Assembly (NCBI GenBank): GCA_963826165.1
Contig: CAWGWC010000016.1
Coordinates: forward strand, 186,001-250,000
Reading direction: 5' to 3'
DNA from: JACVRW01 sp963826165
Lineage (GTDB): Bacteria > Actinomycetota > Thermoleophilia > Solirubrobacterales > Thermoleophilaceae
DNA length: 64,000 nt
Shown: in pieces, positions 41,156 through 48,807 of the stretch
Numbering within the stretch: the stretch's first letter is position 1
How the letters are laid out: the number at the start of each line of letters is the position of its first letter
Notes under the pieces: generated by a model
Told to the model about the DNA's origin: nothing
Databases searched by the model: none
The model's input: the letters and a program-made list of their open reading frames with translations, nothing else
Position numbers and translations under genes: made by a program

Positions 41156-42247
41156 TTACTCCAGAACGAAGTAATCCCTGTGCACGGCCTCTTCGGTCGC
41201 CCTGGGGAGCAGCTCCCGGACGGCGTCGGTCTTCAGCCCCTTGATCCGGCGCAGCTCAGCCGCGGAGTAGCCGACTATGCCCTTGCCCACGGCGCGGCCG
41301 TCGCAGCGGACCTCCACGGCGTCCCCAGCCTCGAAATCGCCCTCCACCTCGACCACGCCCACCGGGAGGAGGCTCGTGCCCCGCTCGCGCAGCGCGTTCT
41401 CGGCTCCCTCGTCCACCACGAGCCGTCCTTGGGTGGGCTTCGCGTACTTGAGCCAGAGCTTGAAGCTCGACACGCGCCCCTCCTGGGGATGGAAGCGGGT
41501 GCCGCCGGGACGGCCCTCTAGCGCAGCCGCCACCGAGCCCGGCTCCACGCCGCTGGTGATGGTCACGGGGATCCCCGCCGCCGTGGCCATCTCCGCGGCC
41601 ACGACCTTCGAGCGCATGCCGCCCGAGCCGAGCGGAGAGCTGGACAGGCCGATCTCGTAGCCCTCGAGCTCCTGCAGGCTCCTCACGTCCGCGATCAGCC
41701 GCGCGTCGGCGTGATGGCGGGGATCGGCGGTGTGCAGGCCGCCGGTGTCGGTGAGGAGAACGAGCAGGTCGGCTCCGAGCAGGATGGCCACCTGGGCGGC
41801 GAGGAAGTCGTTGTCGCCGAACGAGATTTCGTCGGTGGTGGTGGTGTCGTTCTCGTTGATCACCGGCACCACCCTCCACCGGAGCAGCGTGCGCAGGGTG
41901 TGCCGGGCGTTGAGGTAGTGCGTTCGCGCGGACATGTCGAAGAAGGTGAGCAGCACCTGCGCGGAGGGCACTCCGCGCTCCTGCAGCAGCTCGTCGTAAT
42001 GGCGGTACAGCTTCCCCTGGCCCACGGCCGACGCCGCCTGCAGCTCCTGCATCCCGGTGGGCCGCATCGGGAGCTCCATCAGTCGCATCCCGCGGGCGAT
42101 CGCGCCGGAGGTGACCACCACCGTGTCGACCCCTGAGCGGTAGCGCTCGGCCACCTGGTCGCACACCGAGCTGAGCACGTCCGCCCGGACCTCGCCGGCA
42201 TCGTCCGCCACGATGCTCGAGCCGAGCTTCACCACCACCGTCGCCAT
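41156..42247 (-). CDS. proB: glutamate 5-kinase
   Basis: A 363-residue amino-acid kinase with a C-terminal PUA domain (about residues 275-360), the long form. It shows 'VVVKLGSSIVADD', 'VVTSGAIARGM', 'PVINENDTTTTDEISFGDNDFLAAQVA' and 'GLSSSPLGSGGMRSKVVAA'. It catalyses the first, proline-inhibited step of proline synthesis. The ATG at 42247 lies 7 nt after a TAACCT box. Confidence 0.96.
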   Translation of the reverse strand: MATVVVKLGSSIVADDAGEVRADVLSSVCDQVAERYRSGVDTVVVTSGAIARGMRLMELPMRPTGMQELQAASAVGQGKLYRHYDELLQERGVPSAQVLLTFFDMSARTHYLNARHTLRTLLRWRVVPVINENDTTTTDEISFGDNDFLAAQVAILLGADLLVLLTDTGGLHTADPRHHADARLIADVRSLQELEGYEIGLSSSPLGSGGMRSKVVAAEMATAAGIPVTITSGVEPGSVAAALEGRPGGTRFHPQEGRVSSFKLWLKYAKPTQGRLVVDEGAENALRERGTSLLPVGVVEVEGDFEAGDAVEVRCDGRAVGKGIVGYSAAELRRIKGLKTDAVRELLPRATEEAVHRDYFVLE

Positions 42248-42254
42248 GGCCGAG

Positions 42255-42260
42255 AGGTTA
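42255..42260 (-). promoter_or_regulatory. -10 box of proB, leaderless type
   Basis: TAACCT on the minus strand, 7 nt before the ATG of proB. Confidence 0.5.
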
Positions 42261-42267
42261 GGCCGGG

Positions 42268-42672
42268 TCAGTCGCCGATGCTGCCCGACAGCTTCCAGTC
42301 GCCGTCCTGCTTCTCCAGCCGATACTCGCGCGGCGTGGGGCGCCCCTCCGTCCTGAGCACCGCCGTGACCGTCGCGCTGTCGCCGTCGATCGCGGTGCTG
42401 CGAACACGAACGAGCTCCACGTCGAGGCCGCGGACGGCCCTCATCTGGCGCCGGCACTCCTCCTGAGCCTTGTCGCCGGTCGCCCCGGTGGTCTGCTCGA
42501 GGAACTCCTGGGTCACGATCTCGCCACAGAAGGCGTCGGCATCCTGCTCGTTGGTGGCGCTCACGAAGTCGCGCAGCGTCTGCTCGATGTCCTCCTCGTC
42601 GCCGCCGCCGCAGGCGCCGGCCACCGACAGCAGGCAGAGCAGGACCACGAGGCTGTCGCGCGGGCTCGTCAT
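42268..42672 (-). CDS. small putative lipoprotein with NTF2-like domain
   Basis: A 134-residue protein whose signal ends in 'LLSVAGAC' (Cys about residue 21) and is followed by 'GGGDEED', as in lipoproteins. The rest ('IEQTLRDFVSATNEQDADAFCGEIVTQEFLEQ', 'VRVRSTAIDGDSATVTAVLR', 'YRLEKQDGDWKLSGSIGD') resembles NTF2-like/DUF4878 surface proteins. Its role is unknown. The ATG shares a base with the obg stop (TGATG), so translation is probably coupled to obg. Confidence 0.75.
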   Translation of the reverse strand: MTSPRDSLVVLLCLLSVAGACGGGDEEDIEQTLRDFVSATNEQDADAFCGEIVTQEFLEQTTGATGDKAQEECRRQMRAVRGLDVELVRVRSTAIDGDSATVTAVLRTEGRPTPREYRLEKQDGDWKLSGSIGD

Positions 42673-43973
42673 CAGCCGTGTGGCGCGCCGGGGTCGAGCT
42701 CGAACACCACACCGGCGATCTCCACGTCGTCGCCGGGCTCGAAGCCCGCTGACTCGAGGGCCTTGATCACGCCGAGGGCGCGCAGGCGCTCCTCGATGTA
42801 GCGCAGCGCCTCGTCGTTGTCGGTGTCGTGGCGGGCGATCAGGCGCTCCACGCGCTCGCCCTCTATCCGGTAGGCGCCGCTCGGGGTGCGGTTGATCGCG
42901 AAGGCGTCCGCGCGCCCGGGCCGGTAGACCCTGTGGGTCGCCGGCGTGGCCCTCTCCTCGGACTCCTCGTCCTCGTCGGCCGGCACGTGACCGAAGATCG
43001 CCGTCGCCAGCTCCCCCAGCCCCTGCCCGGTGGCGGCCGAGGTGACGATCACGTCGAGCACACCGGCGTCGAGCCGGCCTGCCCAATCTTCGGCTGCCCG
43101 CTGCGCCTCTTCCGGCGAGACGAGGTCGGCCTTCGACAGCGCGAGCAGCCGCGGCAGGCCGGCCAATCCCTGCCCGTGCTCGCGCAGCTCGGCCTCCACC
43201 GTCGCGAAGTTGGCGGCCGGGTCCGAGCCGTCCAGCGGGGCCAGATCGAGGACGTGCACCAGAACGCGGCAGCGCTCCACGTGGGCCAGGAACTCGTGTC
43301 CCAGCCCGGCGCCCGAGCTCGCCCCTTCGATCAAGCCAGGGATGTCGGCGATCACCAGCTGGCGGTCGTCGCGCTCCAGCGTGCCCAGCACGGGCTCCAG
43401 CGTGGTGAAGGGATAGCCGGCCACCTTCGGCTGAGCGCGGGTGAGCCGAGCCAGGAGCGAAGACTTGCCCGCGTTGGGCAGGCCGACCAGGCCCGCGTCG
43501 GCGAGCAGCCGCAATTGCAGCTCGAGCCGGCGCTCCTCTCCCGGCAGCCCTCGCTCGGCGAAGCGCGGCGTCTGGCGCGTGGAGGTCGCGAACTGGCGGT
43601 TGCCCCGTCCCCCGGGCCCGCCGCGGGCGACGGCGGCGCGCTGGCCCGCCGCCAGCAGATCCCAGCGGTCGCCCTGCTTCTCGTCCAGCACCACCGTGCC
43701 CGGCGGAACGCGCACCTCGAGCGGATCCGGGGTGGCGCCGTGCTTGTTCGCGCCCTGCCCGTGACCGCCGCGCGGCGCCTTGAAATGGGCTCCGCGGCGA
43801 AATGAGGATAGATCGCGCAGCGAGCCGTCACAGACGATGACCACGTCGCCTCCCCGCCCCCCGTCACCGCCGTCGGGGCCGCCCTTGGGCACATGCGCCT
43901 CGCGCCGGAAGGAGACCACTCCGTTTCCGCCTCCTCCGGCTCGGACCTCGATCACCGCCCGGTCGTGGAACAC
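42672..43973 (-). CDS. obg: GTPase Obg/CgtA
   Basis: A 433-residue ribosome-assembly GTPase. It has the Gly-rich Obg fold at residues ~1-155 ('IEVRAGGGGNGVVSFRREAHVPKGGPDGGDGGRGGDVV'), the G domain ('GLPNAGKSSLLARLT', 'DIPGLIEG', 'ALSKADLV') and a C-terminal OCT domain ('EDVEIAGVVFELDPG'-type end). The GTG at 43973 gives the canonical start. The order rplU-rpmA-(DUF1028)-obg is the usual one with one gene added. Confidence 0.95.
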   Translation of the reverse strand: MFHDRAVIEVRAGGGGNGVVSFRREAHVPKGGPDGGDGGRGGDVVIVCDGSLRDLSSFRRGAHFKAPRGGHGQGANKHGATPDPLEVRVPPGTVVLDEKQGDRWDLLAAGQRAAVARGGPGGRGNRQFATSTRQTPRFAERGLPGEERRLELQLRLLADAGLVGLPNAGKSSLLARLTRAQPKVAGYPFTTLEPVLGTLERDDRQLVIADIPGLIEGASSGAGLGHEFLAHVERCRVLVHVLDLAPLDGSDPAANFATVEAELREHGQGLAGLPRLLALSKADLVSPEEAQRAAEDWAGRLDAGVLDVIVTSAATGQGLGELATAIFGHVPADEDEESEERATPATHRVYRPGRADAFAINRTPSGAYRIEGERVERLIARHDTDNDEALRYIEERLRALGVIKALESAGFEPGDDVEIAGVVFELDPGAPHG

Positions 43974-43975
43974 GG

Positions 43976-44893
43976 CTACTCCGGGACCGACTCGGCCCGG
44001 GTTCCCACCAGGCGGGCAATCAATGAAGAGTCGTCCGGGAACAGGCCGGCGGCGGGCAACCGCTCGAGCAGCTCGGCCCAGCCTCGGTGGGCGTCGACCG
44101 CTTGGCGCACGAGTGGAGCCGCCTGCGCCTCGTCGCCCTCCGCGGCGAGGGCCACCCCGTGCCAGAACGCGAACTCGGCGTTGTCCGGCTGCGCGCGGTG
44201 GGCGGCGGCATACTCGAGGAGCGCCCCGGCGGTGTCGCCCTGAGCCGCGAGCTGGTCCCCGGCGTCCACGTGCGCGTAGGCCTGCCGGAGCTCCACCAGC
44301 CGGCGAAGCTCGATCAGTGGCTCGGGATGGTCCTCCACGCGCAGGTCGACGAGCGTGTCCCGCCCCGGCTGGCCGGTCGCCCTGCCGGCGGCGACCATCA
44401 GCGCCGCCGACTGGCGTCCGCGCAGATCCCCGCCCTCGGCCTCGGCGGCGTCGAGGGCGGCCATCAGCTTCCTGGGAAGCCCTCCGCCGGCAGCCGCGTA
44501 GGCGGCGAGCATCGCCTCCGGCACCGTGTCGCCGGCCATGATGTTGGCCTGGGCGCTCACCTGGTTGCCCACAGCGTGGCCGGCGTGCGCGATACAGCCC
44601 GGGCCCGTGTGCACCGCCACCCGGCCGGCCCTGTCGATCACGGCCACCTGGCGCGCCTCCTCCTGAGCGTCGGCGGACAGCAACTCGGTGAGCGCCTGGG
44701 GAGCGCTCATGCCGCCACGCATCAGCTCCAGGGCCCGCGGGCCGTACGCCGGCTCCACCATCGACTGGGTGGCCACCGCGCCCACACCGGCGCCGGCCCA
44801 CGTGACGAGCGAGCCCACGCCGAAGAAATGGGACTGGACGGCCACACCGAGCTCCCCGCTCGACGGGTCACGGGCGACGATCGAATAGGTCAG
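43976..44893 (-). CDS. DUF1028 protein with C-terminal repeat region, CTG start
   Basis: A 305-residue protein if started at CTG 44893, giving 'TYSIVARDPSSGELGVAVQSHFFGVGSLVTWAGAGVGAVATQ', the conserved DUF1028 N-terminus. The family is grouped, as I recall, with Ntn hydrolases, whose Thr2 would be exposed after Met removal. The next usable codon, GTG 44845, would lose the first 16 residues including this Thr. The core ends near residue 210; the rest is TPR-like helices ('ALLEYAAAHRAQPDNAEFAFWHGVALAAEGDEAQAAPLVRQAV'). Its function is unknown. It lies between rpmA and obg. Confidence 0.85.
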   Translation of the reverse strand: MTYSIVARDPSSGELGVAVQSHFFGVGSLVTWAGAGVGAVATQSMVEPAYGPRALELMRGGMSAPQALTELLSADAQEEARQVAVIDRAGRVAVHTGPGCIAHAGHAVGNQVSAQANIMAGDTVPEAMLAAYAAAGGGLPRKLMAALDAAEAEGGDLRGRQSAALMVAAGRATGQPGRDTLVDLRVEDHPEPLIELRRLVELRQAYAHVDAGDQLAAQGDTAGALLEYAAAHRAQPDNAEFAFWHGVALAAEGDEAQAAPLVRQAVDAHRGWAELLERLPAAGLFPDDSSLIARLVGTRAESVPE

Positions 44894-44900
44894 AGAGCGG

Positions 44901-44906
44901 AGGCTA
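44901..44906 (-). promoter_or_regulatory. -10 box of the DUF1028 gene, leaderless type
   Basis: TAGCCT on the minus strand, 7 nt before CTG 44893. The spacing matches the other leaderless starts of the window and supports initiation at CTG. Confidence 0.45.
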
Positions 44907-44927
44907 TCCGCGCCGGCAGGCGGTGAC

Positions 44928-45182
44928 CTACTCGGCGGGCTCGACCGAGATCACGCGACCCCGGCGGCCCTCGGCGAACTGCACCGTGCCCGGCCGCTTG
45001 GCGAAGATGGTGTGGTCGCGGCCGAGGCCCACGCCCTCGCCGGGCGTGAAGCGGGTGCCGCGCTGGCGGACGATGATCTCGCCGCCGCTGACCTGCTGGC
45101 CGGCGAAGACCTTGACCCCGAGGCGCTTGGCGTTGGAGTCACGGCCGTTGCGGCTGGAGCCGAGCCCCTTCTTATGAGCCAT
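44928..45182 (-). CDS. rpmA: 50S ribosomal protein L27
   Basis: An 84-residue ribosomal protein near the peptidyl-transferase centre. It begins 'MAHKKGLGSSRNGRDSNAKRLGVK' and contains 'GGEIIVRQRGTRFTPGEGVGLGRDHTIFA'. AGGAGG about 8 nt before the ATG at 45182 sets the start. It overlaps the end of rplU by 11 nt. Confidence 0.96.
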   Translation of the reverse strand: MAHKKGLGSSRNGRDSNAKRLGVKVFAGQQVSGGEIIVRQRGTRFTPGEGVGLGRDHTIFAKRPGTVQFAEGRRGRVISVEPAE

Positions 45183-45531
45183 CGTCGGCCTCCTTTGCCT
45201 TCGCGTTGGCCGCACGGCCGCCGCGCTTGATCGAGCTGATCTCCAGGCGGGTCAGGTCCGCGCGGGCGCCGTAGCGGCGCTTGTACCCACGCTTGGGCTT
45301 GAACTTGAGGCCGTGGATCTTCTTGCCGCGCTCGTGTGCGGTGACCGTGGCCTGGACCTTCACCTTGGACAGCTCGTCGCCGCCGAGCACCGACTTGTCG
45401 CCGTCGGCGAACAGCAGTGGCTCGAGGTCGACCTTTTCGCCCGCGTCGGCTCGGAGCCGGTCGACGACGATCGACTGGCCCTCCTCGACGCGGTATTGCT
45501 TACCGCCCACTCTGACGACTGCGTAGCTCAT
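45172..45531 (-). CDS. rplU: 50S ribosomal protein L21
   Basis: A 119-residue ribosomal protein: 'YAVVRVGGKQYRVEEGQSIVVDRL', 'VTAHERGKKIHGLKFKPKRGYKRRYGARADLTRLEI', then a Lys/Ala/Asp-rich tail. The ATG at 45531 gives the usual start. It heads the rplU-rpmA pair; rng, often just upstream, lies 12 kb away here. Confidence 0.96.
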   Translation of the reverse strand: MSYAVVRVGGKQYRVEEGQSIVVDRLRADAGEKVDLEPLLFADGDKSVLGGDELSKVKVQATVTAHERGKKIHGLKFKPKRGYKRRYGARADLTRLEISSIKRGGRAANAKAKEADDGS

Positions 45532-45574
45532 GGCAAGAAAACGGCGGCCACTTCGGGGTGGACGCCGACAGGCG

Positions 45575-45580
45575 AGTCTA
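45575..45580 (-). promoter_or_regulatory. -10 box of rplU-rpmA
   Basis: TAGACT on the minus strand, 43 nt before the rplU ATG; it overlaps the end of the EamA gene. It leaves a leader of about 37 nt. Confidence 0.4.
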
Positions 45581-46528
45581 GCGGCTTCGGAGGGCTTGCT
45601 CGCCTTCTCGCAGCGGGGGCTGCACTCGACGCCGCGGCGGAGCGGGCGCCTCCGATGTCGGAGCACCGCGGCCCTGAGCGATCAGCAGCCCGATGGCCAC
45701 GAGCAGCGCCCCGGCCAGAGCCCGCCAGGTGAGGGCCTCGTCGTAGAGGGCCGCCCCGAACAGCAGCGCCCCGAACGGCAGCAGCATGGCCAGGAACGAC
45801 ATCGACTGGGCCGTGAGCTGACGCAGGAGAACGGTCAGCCCGACGAACGCCACCGCCGAGCCGATCAGCGCGAGGTAGGCGATCGACCCGATCGACTCAG
45901 CGGTCAGCCGCAGCTCTCCCCAGTCCTCCCCCGCTGCCGAGACCGCCAGCAGCAGGGCGCCCCCGGCCAGCATGGCCCAGCCGTTGAGCGTCACGGCGTC
46001 GAGCTCACGAGCGCGCAGCTTCTGGGCCACGTTGCCCACCGCGGCGCCCAGCGGAGCCAGCGCCAGCGCAGCGGCCCCCGCCAGCGCAAGCTCCTCGTCG
46101 CCCAGGTTGAGGCTCTCGGCGAAGCCCAGCGCGAGCCCGCCGATGGCGATCAGCACGCCCACCACCAGACGCGGCCGCAGCGGCTCGTCGGGCAGGAAGA
46201 CACCGGCCAGGATCCCGGTGTAGAGCGGCAGCACTCCGAACAGCACGGCGGCGAGACCCGACGGGATGTACTGCTCGCCCCAGTAGACGAGGCCATAGGC
46301 CAGGGCGAAGGGCATTGCGGCGAGCACCGCCACCAGCCGCCAGTCCGTGCGCAGCGGGCGCTTCTGAAGCGAGGCGAAGGCCAGCAGCACCGCCCCGGCC
46401 AGCACGAAGCGCAGTCCCGCCCCGAGCAGCGCCGGACTGTCCTCCAGCCCGAACTTGATCGCCACCCAGGTGCTCGACCAGATCAGAACGAGCAGCGCGT
46501 AGAGGGAGAAGACGGCGGCGCGGCTCAC
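45578..46528 (-). CDS. EamA family metabolite exporter
   Basis: A 316-residue protein with ten hydrophobic segments in two EamA repeats (first repeat from 'YALLVLIWSSTWVAIKFGLE', second from 'ALAGAAALALAPLGAAVGNVAQKL'). The substrate, perhaps an amino acid or nucleotide-related metabolite, is not known. The GTG at 46528 starts right at the first helix. It begins 11 nt after the cupin stop. Confidence 0.88.
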   Translation of the reverse strand: MSRAAVFSLYALLVLIWSSTWVAIKFGLEDSPALLGAGLRFVLAGAVLLAFASLQKRPLRTDWRLVAVLAAMPFALAYGLVYWGEQYIPSGLAAVLFGVLPLYTGILAGVFLPDEPLRPRLVVGVLIAIGGLALGFAESLNLGDEELALAGAAALALAPLGAAVGNVAQKLRARELDAVTLNGWAMLAGGALLLAVSAAGEDWGELRLTAESIGSIAYLALIGSAVAFVGLTVLLRQLTAQSMSFLAMLLPFGALLFGAALYDEALTWRALAGALLVAIGLLIAQGRGAPTSEAPAPPRRRVQPPLREGEQALRSR

Positions 46529-46536
46529 ACCCGACG

Positions 46537-46542
46537 ACGTTA
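46537..46542 (-). promoter_or_regulatory. possible -10 box of the EamA gene
   Basis: TAACGT on the minus strand, 8 nt before the GTG. Its TAA is the cupin stop codon, so chance is possible. Confidence 0.25.
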
Positions 46543-46896
46543 GTCGTCGCGGTGCACGGTGTCCGGCGAGAAGGCCGGCAGGCAGATCGCCACGTACTCG
46601 GCGCCCTCGGGAGTCGAGTAGCGCACCCACTCGCCGCCCTCGACCAGCACCGCCTGGCCGGCGGCAACCTCGAGGGTCTCGGCCTCGGTCTCCACCCGCA
46701 GGGCTCCCGCCAGCACCACCGTGTACTCGTCGAACTCCGGGCGCTGTCCCGGCTCCGACCAGCCGGCGGGCGAGCGCATCCGGGCCACGCTGATCCGCTC
46801 CTCGCCGTTGCTGGCGCGCCCCGCGAACTCGTCGATCAGCTTGGGCGGCTCGCCTGCGGCCTCCACGCGGACGGGAGAATCGATCACGGTGGGCAT
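46540..46896 (-). CDS. cupin domain protein
   Basis: A 118-residue single cupin barrel: 'FDEYTVVLAGALRVETEAETLEVAAGQAVLVEGGEWVRYSTPEGAEYVAICLPAF' (landmarks). The usual metal-binding histidines are largely replaced (the first motif has Glu and Tyr), so it may bind a ligand without metal. ATG start, 9 nt after a TAGCCT box. It is divergent from the metallophosphoesterase gene and upstream of the EamA exporter. Confidence 0.82.
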   Translation of the reverse strand: MPTVIDSPVRVEAAGEPPKLIDEFAGRASNGEERISVARMRSPAGWSEPGQRPEFDEYTVVLAGALRVETEAETLEVAAGQAVLVEGGEWVRYSTPEGAEYVAICLPAFSPDTVHRDD

Positions 46897-46905
46897 CGTG
46901 CGGTC

Positions 46906-46911
46906 AGGCTA
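46906..46911 (-). promoter_or_regulatory. -10 box of the cupin gene
   Basis: TAGCCT on the minus strand, 9 nt before the ATG at 46896, set back to back with the -10 box of the metallophosphoesterase gene 19 bp away. Confidence 0.35.
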
Positions 46912-46930
46912 TCCCAGGCCATCGCCCGGG

Positions 46931-46936
46931 TAGCGT
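46931..46936 (+). promoter_or_regulatory. -10 box of the metallophosphoesterase gene, leaderless type
   Basis: TAGCGT on the plus strand, 6 nt before the ATG at 46943. Confidence 0.45.
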
Positions 46937-46942
46937 GCGGGG

Positions 46943-47509
46943 ATGCGTGTTCTCGCGCTGGCCGACGCTCCGCCCCGTCATCCGATCCCCGACCTGGTGG
47001 CCGCGCTCGATCCAGAGCTGATCCTCCTGCTGGGCGACCTCGAGCCCGCCTGGACCGAAGGGCTCGCGGACGTGGCGGTGACCAAGCTGGGCGTGCTCGG
47101 CAATCACGACGAGCCGGGAGCACTGGCCGCCCTCGGGGCGACCGACCTCCACCTGACGCGCGCGAGCGCCGGCGGCCTGAGCTTCGCCGGCTTTGGCGGC
47201 TCGCCGCGCTATCGGCGAAGTGAAGGTTCTGCTCGCAACGAGTGGACCGAGGAGGAGGCCGCGGCCATGCTCGAGGCCCTGCCTGGGGCCGACGTGCTGC
47301 TGGCCCACAGCCCGCCGGCTGGGGTGAACGACGAGCCCGACGACCCGGTACACACGGGCTCGCCCGCCCTGCTCAGGTGGGTGCAGCGACACGAGCCCGC
47401 CGTGCTGCTGCACGGGCACACGCTGCCCCACCCCGCGCGGCGCACCACCCGCGTCGGGGCGACGCGGGTGGTGCATGTGCGCGGAGCGCTGCCACTCGAG
47501 CTGCCCTAG
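46943..47509 (+). CDS. calcineurin-like metallophosphoesterase
   Basis: A 188-residue phosphoesterase with the metal-binding motifs 'LLLGDLE', 'VLGNHDEPG', 'LLAHSPPAG' and 'LLHGHTLPHP'. The first D-x-H motif is replaced by 'ALADAPPR', so only part of the first metal site is plain. The substrate is unknown. It converges with the GDPD gene and the two stop codons overlap by 4 nt. Confidence 0.85.
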   Translation: MRVLALADAPPRHPIPDLVAALDPELILLLGDLEPAWTEGLADVAVTKLGVLGNHDEPGALAALGATDLHLTRASAGGLSFAGFGGSPRYRRSEGSARNEWTEEEAAAMLEALPGADVLLAHSPPAGVNDEPDDPVHTGSPALLRWVQRHEPAVLLHGHTLPHPARRTTRVGATRVVHVRGALPLELP

Positions 47510-48723
47510 CCCTCCTCGTCCGCCGAGCCGTAGCGGTCGAGCCAGAACAGCTCGCGCGCGGCGAACGCCGTGTTCGGGAAGTCCGAGAACACTCCGTCGA
47601 CACCCAGCTCGTAGAAGCGCAGGTACTCGTTGACCGGATTGCCCTGGTAGTCGTAGGCCAGCCGGAACTGCTCGTTGCGGAACGTGTACGGATGCACGAG
47701 CAGGCCGCGTGCGTGAGCCCGGTCGACCAGGTCGCTGGGGGCGATCAGCCGCCGGTCGGTCTCGTTCACGAGGCCGTCGCCGTTCTCGTCGCCCACCACG
47801 CCGTCCTCGTTGATGTCCGCGGCTTCGGTGCTCTGTATGTACGGCTTCCACGGACCGATGCCGTCGGCGTAGCGAGCCACCTCACGCAGACCCGCGTTGG
47901 TGGTGAGGTAGCCGAACGTCCGGGCCAGCAGCTCGGGATCGCCCGAGGCGGTCCAGTCGTAGGGCCGGTCGTAGGGCGCCGCATAGGCGAGGCTGCCGTC
48001 GGGGTTCACGTCGTTCGCGTCGATCAGCTGCACCAGCCGCACCCCGGTCATCCGGTTGAGCCGCTGGAGGTTCGACTGCTCGAAGCTCTGGATGAACACC
48101 GGCGAGCGCCTGCGGTCCCAGCCCGCGCGATCCAGGGTCCTGACGAGCGGTCGCTCGAGAGCGAGCCCCAGGCCCTGGTGGAACGTCGGGTGCTTGGTCT
48201 CCGGATAGATCCCGATGCGCCGGTCGTAGCGCTTCGAGTAGCGCTTGGCCAAAGCGATCACCTGATCCAGCGTGGGGATCCGGTAGCGCCCGTTGAAGCG
48301 CTGTGGCCGCTCCGGGAAGGCCTGGACGGCACGCAGCGTCTTGATCTCGGCGAGCGTGAAGTCGGACGCGAACCAGTCGGTCACGGGGAAGCCATCGACC
48401 GTCTTGGTCGTCCTGCGGTCGGCGAACTCGGGCCGGGTGCTCACGTCGGTGGTGCCGCCGATGTTGGGCTCGTGCCGGGCGATCAGGTATCCGTCCTTGG
48501 TGGAGACGAGATCGGGCTCGATGTAGTCCGCGCCGAGCTTGATCGCCAGGGCGTAGGACGGCAGCGTGTGCTCGGGGAGATAGCCGCTGGCGCCACGGTG
48601 GCCGATCACCAGCGGGTTGTTCTCAGCGCTGCCACGCGAGTCGTCGGCCAGCGCGGTGGCCGGAGCCAGCGCGGCCAGCGCCGCCGCCAGTCCCAGGACC
48701 CGGGTCATCCTCTGAAATGCCAT
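47506..48723 (-). CDS. secreted glycerophosphodiester phosphodiesterase
   Basis: A 405-residue enzyme with a signal peptide (about residues 1-27, 'GLAAALAALAPATALA'). The TIM-barrel motifs are 'VIGHRGASGYLPEHTLPSYALAI', 'DYIEPDLVSTKDGYLIARHEPNI' and 'IGIYPETKHPTFH', with a conserved-type 'HPYTFRNEQ' near the end. It splits glycerophosphodiesters outside the cell, releasing glycerol 3-phosphate. Residues ~315-335 contain an EF-hand/dockerin-like acidic stretch ('DINEDGVVGDENGDGLVNETD'), an uncommon insertion that may bind calcium. AGGAG precedes ATG 48723. Confidence 0.92.
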   Translation of the reverse strand: MAFQRMTRVLGLAAALAALAPATALADDSRGSAENNPLVIGHRGASGYLPEHTLPSYALAIKLGADYIEPDLVSTKDGYLIARHEPNIGGTTDVSTRPEFADRRTTKTVDGFPVTDWFASDFTLAEIKTLRAVQAFPERPQRFNGRYRIPTLDQVIALAKRYSKRYDRRIGIYPETKHPTFHQGLGLALERPLVRTLDRAGWDRRRSPVFIQSFEQSNLQRLNRMTGVRLVQLIDANDVNPDGSLAYAAPYDRPYDWTASGDPELLARTFGYLTTNAGLREVARYADGIGPWKPYIQSTEAADINEDGVVGDENGDGLVNETDRRLIAPSDLVDRAHARGLLVHPYTFRNEQFRLAYDYQGNPVNEYLRFYELGVDGVFSDFPNTAFAARELFWLDRYGSADEEG

Positions 48724-48807
48724 CGATGCTCCTTTTGGTCGGAGAGTGCGCGGCGCATCCTCTCGCATCCGAGACGCTCCGATGTGATGACTTTCGGTCT
48801 AAGCGCC

